From Solimonas sp. SE-A11 (GTDB lineage: Bacteria; Pseudomonadota; Gammaproteobacteria; Nevskiales; Nevskiaceae): a stretch of 64,000 nucleotides of DNA. The stretch is from NCBI RefSeq assembly GCF_030345715.1, contig NZ_JAUASX010000012.1:62001-126000 (forward strand), given 5' to 3'. Of this stretch, positions 45,300 through 55,385 are shown piece after piece. How positions within the stretch are numbered: the stretch's first letter is position 1; every line of letters starts with the position of its first letter. The notes under the pieces were generated by a model. It did no database searches. It saw only the letters and a list, made by a program, of their open reading frames with translations, and had not been told where the DNA came from. Position numbers and translations under genes: made by a program.

Positions 45300-45510
45300 C
45301 GAAAGCGCAGTCTGCGCCTGGACCATTCGACGTCGTGATCTGACAGGCAAGACGCGAGCTAGTCAGTAACGCCTTCGGACAACTCCAGCATCGAGCGCTC
45401 GGTATCGCTGATCTCCGGCAGTTTGTCCGCCACTGATCCATCGAGGTAGCGGTGGCAGGGCGCGCATGTGCAGGCGCCCCCGCAATCGCCGTCGATGCCG
45501 CTGCGAGATC
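45300..45510 (-). pseudogene. Second [2Fe-2S] ferredoxin, truncated and frameshifted
   Basis: The minus strand reads GIDGDCGGACTCAPCHRYLD then KLPEISDTERSMLELSEGVTD. After a one-base shift comes SRLACQITTSNGPGADCAFAD, giving the fourth cysteine. The N-terminus is lost where the IS4-type relic begins. It resembles the P450-partner ferredoxin type, so a second P450 system may once have been here. Confidence 0.7.
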
Positions 45511-46374
45511 GCCAGGCTCGCACTCGCCTGGGACCCGAAGTGATGAAACGGCTGGCCGAGCGAGTACTGCGCCCGCTGGCCGGGCCGGGCGCCCTAAGCG
45601 CTTGGTACAGCGGGCTTCGCGTCATGGCCTTGGATGGCAGTTGCATGGACGTGGCCGACGAAGCGGCCAATGCGGAGGTTTTTCGGTTACCCCGCGGCCT
45701 CGCGCGGCCAGAGCGCTTTTCCGCAGGCGCGCGTGCTGGGCTTGGTGGAATGCAGCACTCACGCCGTGGTGGTCGCTGACATCGCGCCATACCGTCACAG
45801 CGAGCAGGCCATGGCCGCACGATTGCTGCCCGCCAAACTCGACCGCGACATGCTGGTGCTGGCCGATCGCAACTTCTACAGCTTCAAGCTCTGGCAGCTC
45901 GCAGACGCCAGCGGCGCCAAGCTGGCCTGGCGGATCAAGTCCAACCCCCAGTTGCCGGCGCAACAAGCCCTTCCCGATGGCTCATACCTGAGCATGGTCT
46001 TCGACAGCGACGATCGTGCTCGCCGCTCAGGACAGTGGGTGCGCGCGATTGACTATGCGCTGCAGGAATCGGCCACACCGACGCAAGAAAACTATCGGCT
46101 GGTGACCAATCTGCTGGATACTGCCGCAGCGCCGGCCATGGAACTGGCGGCGCTATACCACGAGCGCTGGGAGATCGAGAGTGTCTTTGCGAATTCAAGT
46201 ACCACCTGCGTGCCAACAGCGCGGTGCTGCGCAGCAAGACCACCGAACTCGTCGAGCAGGAACTGTGGGGTCTGCTGCTGACCTACTTCGCGATTCGTCA
46301 GCTCATGGCGCAAGCCGCTTGGCCACGCGGGCTTGATCCGGACCGATTGAGCTTTACCCATAAACGCACTTAAT
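45511..46374 (+). pseudogene. IS4-family transposase relic
   Basis: In successive frames it reads RLAERVLRPLAGPGALSAWY and VMALDGSCMDVADEAANAEV, then QARVLGLVECSTHAVVVADI and DRDMLVLADRNFYSFKLWQL, then ALYHERWEIESVF and, after another shift, LWGLLLTYFAIRQLMAQAAW. These are the N-terminal and DDE parts of an IS4-type transposase with at least two frameshifts and no start. Confidence 0.75.
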
Positions 46375-46578
46375 CACGCTGTAATCCTCCACTGTTGGTC
46401 GCCCCTGGTGTATAAAACAAATGCTAGGTAGTCTCGACCTATAACTCTTTAATTTCATGTTGGCGGCAAACAGCCGGAACACAATTGATCCACATGATTA
46501 TCCCTGACCCTCGGCCCGGATCCTGCTGCGAACCTGGCTACTGTGAAGATCCTGGCATCGTTTCTACGAGGAAATCCC

Positions 46579-47130
46579 ATGCCGATCAATCGGGTGTAAT
46601 TTCAGGAAGGGCTTGTCGTTGGGTGAGTTGATGACGCGCTACGGAACGGTCGAGCAATGCGAGGCGACGCTGATGCAATCGCGCTGGCCGCAGGGCTTCA
46701 TCTGTCCGGAATCCGCTGCTGCCATCAGACGACGGTCACCGCCGGCGATCTTCGCGGCAACCAAGCTGCCGTTGACGCGGTGGCTTCTGGCGATGCACTT
46801 GCTGACGTCGGTCAAGAACAACATCTTGGCGTTGGACTTGATGCGACTGGGCGTGCGCTACACCACCGACTGGCGCATCAAGCACCAGTTGATGGCGGTG
46901 ACGGCCGTGCGCGAGGGGCGGCGTGTGCTCAAGGCCCGCATCGATATCGACGACACTTATCTTGGCGGCGAGCATCCAGGAGCACCGCGAGGTCGGGCCA
47001 CATCGCTACTTGGCCGAGGTCGCGTACCGCTTCAACTGTCGCGTCGATCTGTCCGTCATGCTCGTGCGCCGGCTCCGCGCTGCAGCAGTCACCGCGCCGT
47101 GGCCCGAGCAGAGGCTCAGGCTTACCGAGG
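46579..47130 (+). pseudogene. IS1595-family (ISXO2-like) transposase relic
   Basis: From ATG 46579 a stop occurs after five codons. Sequence beyond it (LGELMTRYGTVEQCEATLMQ, TKLPLTRWLLAMHLLTSVKN, then IDDTYLGGEHPGA) matches the N-terminal zinc region and DDE core of ISXO2-type transposases. The zinc-ribbon middle is damaged, and after a large deletion the end appears in another frame (YLAEVAYRFNCRVDLSVMLV). It is inactive. The 216 bases before the next gene hold nothing I can support. Confidence 0.75.
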
Positions 47131-47346
47131 TTAATCACGTTGATCCACGTCATCGCTGATTCAGCCAGCTTGTCGTACGGGCGGTCCGCGAAGGGGGTCG
47201 GTGGCGGTCGGCCGCTCTTGCGGTCGGTTCGGCAGAGTTGTAGTCAGCTAGCCTCGAGCAAGCGTTCTGTAAGCGATTTTTTCATTGCGAACATTGATCC
47301 CGCTCAGGCCGGGTTAGGGCAATCAGCAAACAACGAGAGTCGAAGC

Positions 47347-48486
47347 ATGAGGACAATCCGGGAGATGCCCTTACAATTGGATGTGCGAGCGGGGCTAGTG
47401 TCGGGCGCTGGCGGGCGATCGGTACGGGCCGCGTTGGCGGGCGTGGCCTTGCTGATTGCGGCCTGCGCCGGCGAGCGTGCGCCGCACGAGCCGCCGCCAT
47501 CCCGGTCGTTTTCCGTACCAACAGCGGTCGTAGCGGCGCAGCGGCTGCCGCTGTTGCACACCGGCACCGGCTCCGTGGTGTCTGACCAGCGTGTGGACAT
47601 CGGTTCGCGTGTCGCCGCCTACATCCGGGCAATCGAGGTCCGCGAGGGACAGCGCGTGACCAAGGGTCAGCTGCTCGCCACTTTGGAAGCGCGGGACATC
47701 GAGGCCGCCATCCTCACCGTGGGGGCGGCACTCGAGCAGGCTCGGGCCGCACAGGACGACGCGCAGCGCGACTTCGACGACGCGCAAACCCTGCACGACC
47801 GTGGTGCCGTCTCCGGTGCCCAGCTGCGCAAGGCGCGGCTGCACCTGCAGATGGCCAACGAGGCGCTGATTGCGGCCGAGGCCGAGCGCGAGCGCGCGCA
47901 GTCCGAACGGCAGTACGTCCGCATCCTGAGTCCGATTGACGGGCTAGTCGTCACGCGGCACCGGCGTGCCGGCGACATGGCGGCGCCTGGGGGGGCGCTG
48001 CTGACGGTGGAGTCGGAATCGATCCTGCTGTTCGAGACGCAGGTAGCCGAGCGGACCATCGGCGCGATTCAGATCGGCGATGCCGTGCAGGTGAGCATTG
48101 ACGCCCTTGGCACGAGTCTTCAGGGCGAGGTCCAGCGCCGCGTGCCTTCGGGCGACCCGGTCACCCGCCGCTTCGAGGTGAAGGTCCGGCTGCCGGGCGC
48201 CGAGGGGCTGCTGCCCGGCATGTTCGGGCGCGCCCTGTTCACGGTCGGCACGCGCGAGGCCGTCGTTGTGCCGATCCAGGCTGTGGTGGAGCGCGGCGGG
48301 CTCCGCGGGGTGTACGTGGTCAGCGAAGGCGAGCGCGTGCGCTTCCGTTGGCTGCGCACCGAGGATGCGAGCGGGCAAGGCCTCGTCGTCAGCGCCGGAC
48401 TGGACCCCGGCGAGCGCATCGTGGTCGCGCCGCCGCAGCAGATGCGCGAAGGCGATCTCGTCACCGCCGCGGCGGAGGCTTCGTGA
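47347..48486 (+). CDS. RND efflux periplasmic adaptor subunit
   Basis: A 379-residue membrane-fusion protein. The N-terminus has a lipoprotein-type signal with lipobox LIAAC, so it is probably anchored in the inner membrane. It shows the lipoyl half-motifs (GSRVAAYIRAIEVREGQRVT and SPIDGLVVTRHRRAGDMAAP), a coiled-coil hairpin between them (about residues 115-185) and the beta-barrel and membrane-proximal domains. It bridges the RND pump encoded 36 bases downstream to an outer-membrane channel, which is not in the window. The long in-frame extension upstream crosses an IS relic and is rejected. Confidence 0.9.
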   Translation: MRTIREMPLQLDVRAGLVSGAGGRSVRAALAGVALLIAACAGERAPHEPPPSRSFSVPTAVVAAQRLPLLHTGTGSVVSDQRVDIGSRVAAYIRAIEVREGQRVTKGQLLATLEARDIEAAILTVGAALEQARAAQDDAQRDFDDAQTLHDRGAVSGAQLRKARLHLQMANEALIAAEAERERAQSERQYVRILSPIDGLVVTRHRRAGDMAAPGGALLTVESESILLFETQVAERTIGAIQIGDAVQVSIDALGTSLQGEVQRRVPSGDPVTRRFEVKVRLPGAEGLLPGMFGRALFTVGTREAVVVPIQAVVERGGLRGVYVVSEGERVRFRWLRTEDASGQGLVVSAGLDPGERIVVAPPQQMREGDLVTAAAEAS

Positions 48487-48522
48487 GGGCCTTGGTGCGG
48501 CCGCGCGCGCCAGGATGCGCCG

Positions 48523-51500
48523 GTGTCTGAGCCCACATTGAACCTTGCCGGCCGGCTGGCCGCGGCCTCGGTCGATTCCAAGCTCACGCCGCTGTTCGTG
48601 GTGGCCGTGTTCCTAATCGGCATCCTATCGGCACTGATAACGCCGCGTGAGGAAAATCCCCAGATTGTCGTGCCCGGCGCCATGGTCAGCTGGCAGCTCC
48701 CGGGAAGCACGGCCGCGGAGGTCGAACGGCTGATCGTGGCGCCGATGGAGGCGCGACTGCGCGAAATCGCCGGCGTGGAGCACAGCTTCGCCACCGCCGC
48801 GCCGGGCATGGGGCAGATCCAGCTGCAGTTCTACGTCGGCGTCAACGAAGACGACGCGATCAGCCGCGTGCGCCAGCGCGTGGCCGCCTTTCGCGACATC
48901 CTGCCGCCGGCAACGCTGGAGCCCACGGTGCGCCAGCTCGACGTGGACGACGTGCCCATCGTCACCGTCTCGCTGGCTTCCGCGCGCTACGACGACTACG
49001 CGCTGCGCCGGATCGCCGAGCGCATGGCCGAACGGCTGAGCACGCTGCGGGAGGTGTCGGTGGTCGAGGTTCATGGCGGTCGCACTCGCGAGATCCGCCT
49101 CGACCTCGACCCGGCACGCATGCAGGCCTATGGCCTGACGCTGCGGGAAGGCATCGCCAGCCTGCAGGCCAGCAACCTGTCCGCGGTCGTCGGCAACTCG
49201 GTGCGGGAAGGCCACAGCCGCAGTGTGCAGCTCAAGGGCCAGCTGGGCTCGCTGGACGAGGTCCGCAGCCTGCCCTTGGGAACCCACGGCGGCCGGCTCA
49301 TTTACGTCGAGGACATCGGCGAGGTCGTCGACGGGCCGGCCGCGCACCCGGAACGGCTCACGCGCCTGGCCTTCGGCCCTGCCGATTCGCGCCACGCACA
49401 GCGCGAGCTGCATGGAGAACTGGCCTCGGTGACGATCTCCATCGCCAAGAAGCCGAACAGCAATGCCGTTGTCGTCGCCCGCGAGGTGCTCGACCTGGTG
49501 GGGCGCATGCAGGCGCGTTTCGTGCCGTCGGAGGTGGTCGTCGTGACTACCCGCAATGACGGCGAGGAGGCCAACCACACCGTCAACAAGCTGATCTTCG
49601 ACCTGGCCATCGCGATCGGCGCGGTGCTGCTCGTGCTGGTGCCGATCCTGGGCCTGCGTCAAGCGCTGATCGTCTGCCTGGTCGTGCCGCTGGTGCTGAG
49701 CCTGACGCTGGCGGCGGACATGGTCGTGGGCGTCACGATCAACCGCATTTCGCTATTCGCGCTGATCCTGGCCCTGGGCATGCTGGTCGACGATGCCATC
49801 GTGGTGATGGAAAACATCCACCGCCATTACGAGCAGGGCGTGCAGGACCGGCGGCGCGCTGCGGTGCTGGCGACTCACGAGATCGGCAAGCCGACGACCA
49901 CGGCGACGATCACCATCGTGCTCGTTTTCTCTTCGCTGCAGCTGCTGACCGGCATGAACGGGGCTTATTTCGCCTCCATCTCGTTCAACGTCGCCGCGGC
50001 GATCGCCTTCTCGCTGCTGGTCGCATACACCGTGGTGCCCTGGGCCTGCGTGCGCTGGCTGCCGCAGCACGCCGGCGGCGCGCAGGTTGACCCGGCGCAG
50101 GGCGGCGTCCTGCAGCAGCGGTATCAGCGGCTGGTCGGTCCGCTGATCCGCAGCGCAGGCCCGCGACGCTGGGCGGTGCGCGCGGTCCTTGCCGCCCTGC
50201 TGGCGTCCGCGATGATGCCGACCTGGCAGTTTCTGCGCCCCGGCGGATCCGGGGGGCCGGTGTCTGCGGGTGGCGTCGCGCTATCGCTCATGCCCAAGGA
50301 GGACAAGAACAGCTTCGCGATCACCCTGGACTTGCCGGAAACCGCGGCGGTCGAGCAGACCGATCGCGTCGCCCGCGAGTTCGGCGATGTCATCCGATAC
50401 CACCCGGAGGTCGGGCATTATTTGACCTATGTCGGTCTGCCCGGTGTGGTCGATTTTTCGGCCCAGGTCAGCGGAGGTGGCCAACGCGGTGCGCCGAACC
50501 AAGCGGAAATCCGGGTCAACCTGATCGACAAGTCGCTGCGCCGCAAGACCTCTATGCAGATCGTGGAGGAGCTGCGGGAGGCGACGGCGCCCCTGCGTGC
50601 GCGGTATCCGCAGTTGGACCTGCGCTTCATGGAGGCGCCGCCGGGCCCGCCGACCCGGGCTGTGGTGCTGGCGAATATCCACGGCGAGGACCAAGACACG
50701 CTGCGTGAACTGGCCGCTGCGGTGAAGACGCGCTTCCGCCAGACCTGGGGCATGGTGGATGTGTTCGATACTGTGGCCGTGGACGGCGAGCAGATCGACC
50801 TGGTCGTGGACAAGGAAAAGGCCCTGCTTTCGGGGGTGACTACGGCGGATGTCGAGCAGACCGTGCGCGCGGTGATGGACGGCATGGTGGTGTCGCAGGC
50901 CCACGTCCCGGGCGAGCACAATCCGGTTCCGATCCGCCTGCGCGTGCCGCGGGAGCACGAGGTAGACCCGCACAGATTCGACCGCGTGGCGGTACGCAAC
51001 GCGCAGGGCGGGACAGTGCCGCTTTCCGAACTGGTCCGCGTGGTCCGCCGGCCGCGGGAGCATCCCATTCTGCGAAAGGACAACGAGCGCGTGACCTATG
51101 TCGGCGGCAATGTGGTCGCCGCCACGGCGCCGGCCTTTGCCATCATGGACATGGAGCCTGAGTTCGACGGACTGGCTGCGCCTGGCGTGCGGCTGCGCAC
51201 CGGTAATCTGACGCTGTTCGACCAAGTGCCGGACACGATCGACGGCTACGAGTTGCTCTGGGATGGCGAGATGCGCCTGACGCTAGACACGGTGCGCGAG
51301 ATGGGCGCAATCACCGGCGTGGTACTGATCCTGATCTACTTGCTGATGGTCGGCATCTATCGTTCTTTCTCGCTGCCGCTGATGGCGATGATGGCGATTC
51401 CGTTCGGCCTGATCGGCATCTTCCCCGGCCACTGGCTGCTGGGGATTCCCTTCAGCATGGCCTCGATGATCGGGGTCGTCGCACTTGCCGGCGTGGTGAT

Positions 51501-51801
51501 CCGCAACTCCCTGCTTATCATCGACTTCGTCCACGACTACCAGCGCCGCGGGCACACTCTCGAGGAGGCGGTGAAGCTGGCGGGCGGCGTGCGCCTGCGG
51601 CCGATCGGGCTGACCGCCTCGACGGTGATCCTCGGTACGCTGGTGCTGTACCGGGACCCGATGTTCGCGGGCCTCGCCACTTCGCTGATCTTCGGCACGA
51701 TCGCCTCGACGGTGCTGACCCTGCTATTGCTGCCGCCGCTGTACTACCGCATGGCGCTCAAGCACCCGGAATGGGGACCCGACGCCTCAGCCGGCGGATA
51801 G
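48523..51801 (+). CDS. RND efflux transporter permease
   Basis: A 1092-residue RND pump with the two-fold repeat of this family: a first membrane helix (TPLFVVAVFLIGILSALITP), a large periplasmic loop, helices 2-6 with the proton-relay-type GMLVDDAIVVMENIHRHYEQ, a second periplasmic loop, and the C-terminal helices (FGLIGIFPGHWLLGIPFSMA, VVIRNSLLIIDFVHDYQRRG, FGTIASTVLTLLLLPPLYYR). The start is GTG. Length and motifs suit an HAE-type drug or solvent pump rather than a clear metal exporter. Solvent or hydrocarbon efflux would fit the setting, but the substrate is inferred. Confidence 0.92.
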   Translation: MSEPTLNLAGRLAAASVDSKLTPLFVVAVFLIGILSALITPREENPQIVVPGAMVSWQLPGSTAAEVERLIVAPMEARLREIAGVEHSFATAAPGMGQIQLQFYVGVNEDDAISRVRQRVAAFRDILPPATLEPTVRQLDVDDVPIVTVSLASARYDDYALRRIAERMAERLSTLREVSVVEVHGGRTREIRLDLDPARMQAYGLTLREGIASLQASNLSAVVGNSVREGHSRSVQLKGQLGSLDEVRSLPLGTHGGRLIYVEDIGEVVDGPAAHPERLTRLAFGPADSRHAQRELHGELASVTISIAKKPNSNAVVVAREVLDLVGRMQARFVPSEVVVVTTRNDGEEANHTVNKLIFDLAIAIGAVLLVLVPILGLRQALIVCLVVPLVLSLTLAADMVVGVTINRISLFALILALGMLVDDAIVVMENIHRHYEQGVQDRRRAAVLATHEIGKPTTTATITIVLVFSSLQLLTGMNGAYFASISFNVAAAIAFSLLVAYTVVPWACVRWLPQHAGGAQVDPAQGGVLQQRYQRLVGPLIRSAGPRRWAVRAVLAALLASAMMPTWQFLRPGGSGGPVSAGGVALSLMPKEDKNSFAITLDLPETAAVEQTDRVAREFGDVIRYHPEVGHYLTYVGLPGVVDFSAQVSGGGQRGAPNQAEIRVNLIDKSLRRKTSMQIVEELREATAPLRARYPQLDLRFMEAPPGPPTRAVVLANIHGEDQDTLRELAAAVKTRFRQTWGMVDVFDTVAVDGEQIDLVVDKEKALLSGVTTADVEQTVRAVMDGMVVSQAHVPGEHNPVPIRLRVPREHEVDPHRFDRVAVRNAQGGTVPLSELVRVVRRPREHPILRKDNERVTYVGGNVVAATAPAFAIMDMEPEFDGLAAPGVRLRTGNLTLFDQVPDTIDGYELLWDGEMRLTLDTVREMGAITGVVLILIYLLMVGIYRSFSLPLMAMMAIPFGLIGIFPGHWLLGIPFSMASMIGVVALAGVVIRNSLLIIDFVHDYQRRGHTLEEAVKLAGGVRLRPIGLTASTVILGTLVLYRDPMFAGLATSLIFGTIASTVLTLLLLPPLYYRMALKHPEWGPDASAGG

Positions 51802-51892
51802 ACAAAACAGGCTGCGCGCGTTGTTGGACTCCGCACTACGGATAATCCTATACTTGCGAGATCAAACCGTGTTTCCGATGGAGAGTTGCCCG

Positions 51893-53407
51893 ATGTCTCA
51901 AGCCCAGTTCGACGTCATCATTCTCGGTGCAGGGCTGTCCGGGATTGGCGCCGCCTGTCACCTTAAGTCCAGTATTCCCGGCATTGAGCTGGCCATTATC
52001 GAGCGCCGCGAACGCGTGGGGGGTACTTGGGACCTGTTCAAGTACCCCGGCATCCGTTCCGATTCAGACATGGTCACCTTGGGCTACGATTTCCGCCCGT
52101 GGACCGACACCAGGCTGCTGGCCGACGGCCCCTCGATCCGCCAGTACATTGAGGATACCGCCGACGAGTACGGCGTGCGTCGCGATATCCGCTTCGGGCA
52201 CAAGGTCACCCGGGCCAGCTGGTCCAGCAAAGACAACTTCTGGACCGTGACTGCGGTCAAGGAGAACTCGCCGCAGTCCGAAGAAGTCAGCTTCACGGCG
52301 CGGTTTGTCTACGGCTGCACCGGGTATTACAAGTACGAGGCCGGCTACACGCCGCCGCTGTACGGCGTTGAGCGGTTCAAGGGTGACGTCATTCATCCGC
52401 AGCACTGGCCGGAGAACTACGACTACAGCGGCAAACGCGTGATCGTCATCGGCAGCGGCGCTACCGCCGTGACCCTGGTTCCGGCGATGACCGACAAGGC
52501 GGCGCACGTGACCATGCTGCAGCGCTCGCCCGCCTATGTGGTCTCGGTTCCGGAGCGCGACCTGATCACAGAGAACCTGCGCCGCGTCCTGCCCGAGGCA
52601 CTGACCTATCGGCTGGCCCGCGTGCGCAATGTGGTGCTGCAGCGCGCCGTGTTCGACGTCTGCCGACGGGCGCCCAAAGCCATGCGTCGGGTGCTGCTGT
52701 CAGCCGTGCGCAGGCAGCTGGGGCCCAACGGCGACATGAGCCATTTCGAGCCGCGCTACAACCCCTGGGACGAAAGAATGTGCGCCGTGCCTCGGGGCGA
52801 CCTTTTCCAGGCGCTGCGCGAGGGCAAGGCCTCGGTCGTCACCGATCACATCGACAGCTTCACCGAAACCGGCATCCGGCTGAAATCCGGGCGCGAGCTT
52901 GCGGCTGACCTGGTCATCACCGCCACCGGTCTGGACCTGCAGCTGCTGGGGGGGGCCGAGTACCACATCGACGGGCGGGTGCTGAACCTGCACGACACCC
53001 TGATGTACAAGGGCATCATGCTTGAAGGCGTGCCGAACTTCGCGCTGGTGTTCGGCTATACCAATGCGTCCTGGACCCTCAAGGCAAACATCGCCAATGC
53101 CTTCGTCTCGCGGGTTCTTCGGGAGATGCGCCGGCTGGGCGCCGAGCGCGTCGTGCCCGAGGACGATGAGGGCTGCGTGGCCGAGGAGAACTTCCTCAAC
53201 CTCAACTCCGGCTACATCCGTCGCGCCAACGACCGGCTGCCGCGGCAGGGCACCAAGCAGCCATGGCAGAACCTGCAGAACTACCTGCTCGACGTGCCGG
53301 CCCTGCGCTACGGCAACCTGCACGACGGCTATCTGCGCTTCTACCGCGGCAACCGCCGCGTGTCGCCGTCGGCGGTCCAGCGCGTGGCTTGTCTGCTGGC
53401 CGCGTAA
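51893..53407 (+). CDS. Flavin monooxygenase, Baeyer-Villiger type
   Basis: A 504-residue FAD- and NADPH-dependent monooxygenase. The first Rossmann motif is GAGLSGIG (about residues 11-18), with VGGTWDLFKYPGIRSDSDMV. The Baeyer-Villiger-type fingerprint FKGDVIHPQHWP lies near 160, followed by the second Rossmann motif VIGSGATAVTL. ATG 51893 is used because GGAGAG precedes it. It may convert a ketone to an ester or lactone, or a related oxygenation. It could work with the alpha/beta hydrolase in this region. The gene is followed by a strong terminator. Confidence 0.88.
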   Translation: MSQAQFDVIILGAGLSGIGAACHLKSSIPGIELAIIERRERVGGTWDLFKYPGIRSDSDMVTLGYDFRPWTDTRLLADGPSIRQYIEDTADEYGVRRDIRFGHKVTRASWSSKDNFWTVTAVKENSPQSEEVSFTARFVYGCTGYYKYEAGYTPPLYGVERFKGDVIHPQHWPENYDYSGKRVIVIGSGATAVTLVPAMTDKAAHVTMLQRSPAYVVSVPERDLITENLRRVLPEALTYRLARVRNVVLQRAVFDVCRRAPKAMRRVLLSAVRRQLGPNGDMSHFEPRYNPWDERMCAVPRGDLFQALREGKASVVTDHIDSFTETGIRLKSGRELAADLVITATGLDLQLLGGAEYHIDGRVLNLHDTLMYKGIMLEGVPNFALVFGYTNASWTLKANIANAFVSRVLREMRRLGAERVVPEDDEGCVAEENFLNLNSGYIRRANDRLPRQGTKQPWQNLQNYLLDVPALRYGNLHDGYLRFYRGNRRVSPSAVQRVACLLAA

Positions 53408-53425
53408 GCCGCCGTCACACGCCCG

Positions 53426-53456
53426 ACCGGACGGCCGCCCGTGCGCGCCGTCCGGT
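53426..53456 (+). terminator. Rho-independent terminator after flavin monooxygenase gene
   Basis: ACCGGACGGC, an 11-base loop, then GCCGTCCGGT form a perfect 10-bp stem, followed by ATTGTTTTCC. It starts 18 bases after the stop. Confidence 0.8.
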
Positions 53457-53479
53457 ATTGTTTTCCAAGGTCGCAGTGG

Positions 53480-54130
53480 ACGTGCAGTCGGCAAATAGAT
53501 CGAGTTGGCATTGCTTGATGCGGTTTTCCATCTCGCCCCGCGCGCAGTAAAGATCCTCGTAGAGTGCGCGGGCCACCCAGTCCTGGCGGCTGAGCGAGGT
53601 CACCACGAAGCGCAGGTTGGTCTTGCCGGGCAGCACTTCGGCCTTGGCCACGACGCTCCGCGTGGCGCTCCAGGATTTGCGGGTGCGGTAAGTCAGTTCC
53701 TGGAAGACCCGCGCCGAGCGGCCGGTCGCCTGGTGTTGCTCGTTGGCCTGCTGCATCGACACGCTGATCGCCCGCGTCAGACGCGCGTTGCGCGCCAGAC
53801 CCAGGATGTAGTCCGCCCGGTTGGTCTCGCACCAGTGCATCAGGGCGTGCGGATCTGGCCGATCCGCTCGGCTTCCTCCAGCGTCCCCGCGGCGCCGTCC
53901 TGATCGGCGGTGCGCAGCTTGGCGCACAGCAGCTGCCGGACGCAGAAGATCTACAGCGGCAGGTAGCAGTAGCTGTCGTACTAGCCGCGAAAGAAGCGAC
54001 CTTCCCGCTCGCCAGGCAGCGGATCGTAGGTGGCGTCCAAGTCCAGCACGATGCGATCCGGCGCCGCGTGGTACGACTCCAGAAACAGGCGCGGCCGCCG
54101 TGGTCCCCCACAAGTCACCGACGTCGACAG
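53480..54130 (-). pseudogene. IS1380-family transposase relic
   Basis: The minus strand carries CETNRADYILGLARNARLTR, SARVFQELTYRTRKSWSATR, KTNLRFVVTSLSRQDWVARA and EDLYCARGEMENRIKQCQLD LFADCTS, the C-terminal half of IS1380-type transposases. An earlier piece in another frame has DRIVLDLDATYDPLPGER, around the first catalytic Asp, interrupted by a stop. It is inactive. Confidence 0.8.
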
Positions 54131-54154
54131 CCAGCGCATGCTGCTGAGTGTCGA

Positions 54155-54765
54155 CCAAGGTAAGGGACAAGGATCGCTACGCGATGCTGTCGCCAATCCT
54201 GCTGGAGCGGCTGCGCGCTTGGTGGAAGCCGGCCCGCGCCAAGAAAAGATGCGGGACGGCGGTCGGCTGTTTCCCGGCATGAATCCGGTCAATCCGCTTT
54301 CACCCCGCCAACTCAATCGCGTGGTGTGCGTCGCCGTAATGGAAGTTGGCCTCGACAAGGGCGTGTCCATGCATACACTGCGACACAGTTTCGCTACCCA
54401 CCTGCTGGAGCCGGATGAGGATGTCCGCAAGATCCAGGTGGCGCTCGGCCACAAAACGCTGGAGACGTTACACGCACATCGACCGAAGTGCTGCGCGCCG
54501 TCATCAGTCCACTGGAGAGCTCCCTACCGCCTGCGTAAACGGTGGCGCGTCCCGAGCGAGGTCGCGGATATCTTCCTCACCTACGGGCCGCAGTGGCGCC
54601 GGACGCAACGCGGTCACCTGAGCCTGGGGCAACTCAAAGTCATGTCTGCTGTCGAGCAGTGTCGCAGCGCGGCGCTCAAGGTCATCGACCAACTGCTGCA
54701 CGGCGATGAAGAGATCGTTTTGGGTAATCGGGACTATAGGAGCAAGACTCGCGGCTGGATGCACT
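54155..54765 (+). pseudogene. Tyrosine recombinase plus IS91-type transposase relic
   Basis: The first part reads PVNPLSPRQLNRVVCVAVME then MHTLRHSFATHLLEPDED and IQVALGHKTLETLHAH, the catalytic HxLRHxFAT box of a tyrosine recombinase lacking the N-terminal part and final tyrosine region. About 20 residues later the start of an IS91-type Rep transposase follows (VADIFLTYGPQWRRTQRGHL SLGQLKVMSAVEQCRSAAL) and breaks off before its zinc motif. Integrase-plus-transposase is a known IS91-group arrangement. Junction sequence to 54765 is unassigned. Confidence 0.75.
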
Positions 54766-54769
54766 GCGT

Positions 54770-55379
54770 CGGGCCCTGCTTGGGCGGCTTAGGCGGCACC
54801 GAGAAGCCCGGTCCGTTCTCGGCAATGAACAGGCTCCTGCCGCGGTGGTGCGGCTCGGCCCTGGGGCCGGTCTTGACCAGCAACGCGAAGCGGTTGCCGC
54901 GCGCGCCGTTGGTGATCCAGGTCTTGGTGCTGTTGACGACGTAGTGCTCGCCGTTGCGGCGTGCGAGGGTGCGGATGGCCTGCAGGTTGCGGCCGCAATC
55001 GGGCTCGGTCAGCACGATGCCGCCGCGCAGCTCGCCGCGGGCGAAGCGCGGCAGCAGTTCGGCGCGCTGTTCCGGCGTGCCGTGGCGCAGCACCGCCGCG
55101 GCCATGCTCAGGTGCGAATTGACCGCGCCGACTAGCAACATCCATTCGGCGGCGATGCCTCGATCAGCCGCGTGTAGCTGCGCACCGGCATTCCTAGCCC
55201 GCCGTAGTCCTGAGGGATGATCGCGCCCCATCTCGCGCATCTGCTCGACGAGGGCTTCCGGGTATTCGTCGGCGTGCTCCAGGCGGATCGCCACCGGCCA
55301 CACCTCGGCGCGCAGGAAGCGCTCGACCGCGTCGATCAGCGGCTGGTCTTCGCTCGCATCGACGGCCTAGCCCATCGCG
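54770..55379 (-). pseudogene. Acyl-CoA dehydrogenase relic
   Basis: The start ATG-GGC-TAG at 55379 has a stop as third codon. Beyond it the frame reads DQPLIDAVERFLRAEVWPVA, then shifts to IIPQDYGGLGMPVRSYTRLI and back to GGIVLTEPDCGRNLQAIRTL and HYVVNSTKTWITNGARGNRF. The C-terminal half is cut off by the recombinase/IS91 relic. It ends the atu-like cluster on its downstream side and may once have been the dehydrogenase of that pathway. Confidence 0.82.
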
Positions 55380-55385
55380 CGCGCC

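Noticed and set aside
46657-47346. Upstream extension of the RND adaptor frame
   Set aside because: It crosses an IS1595 relic; the lipoprotein signal begins at 47347.
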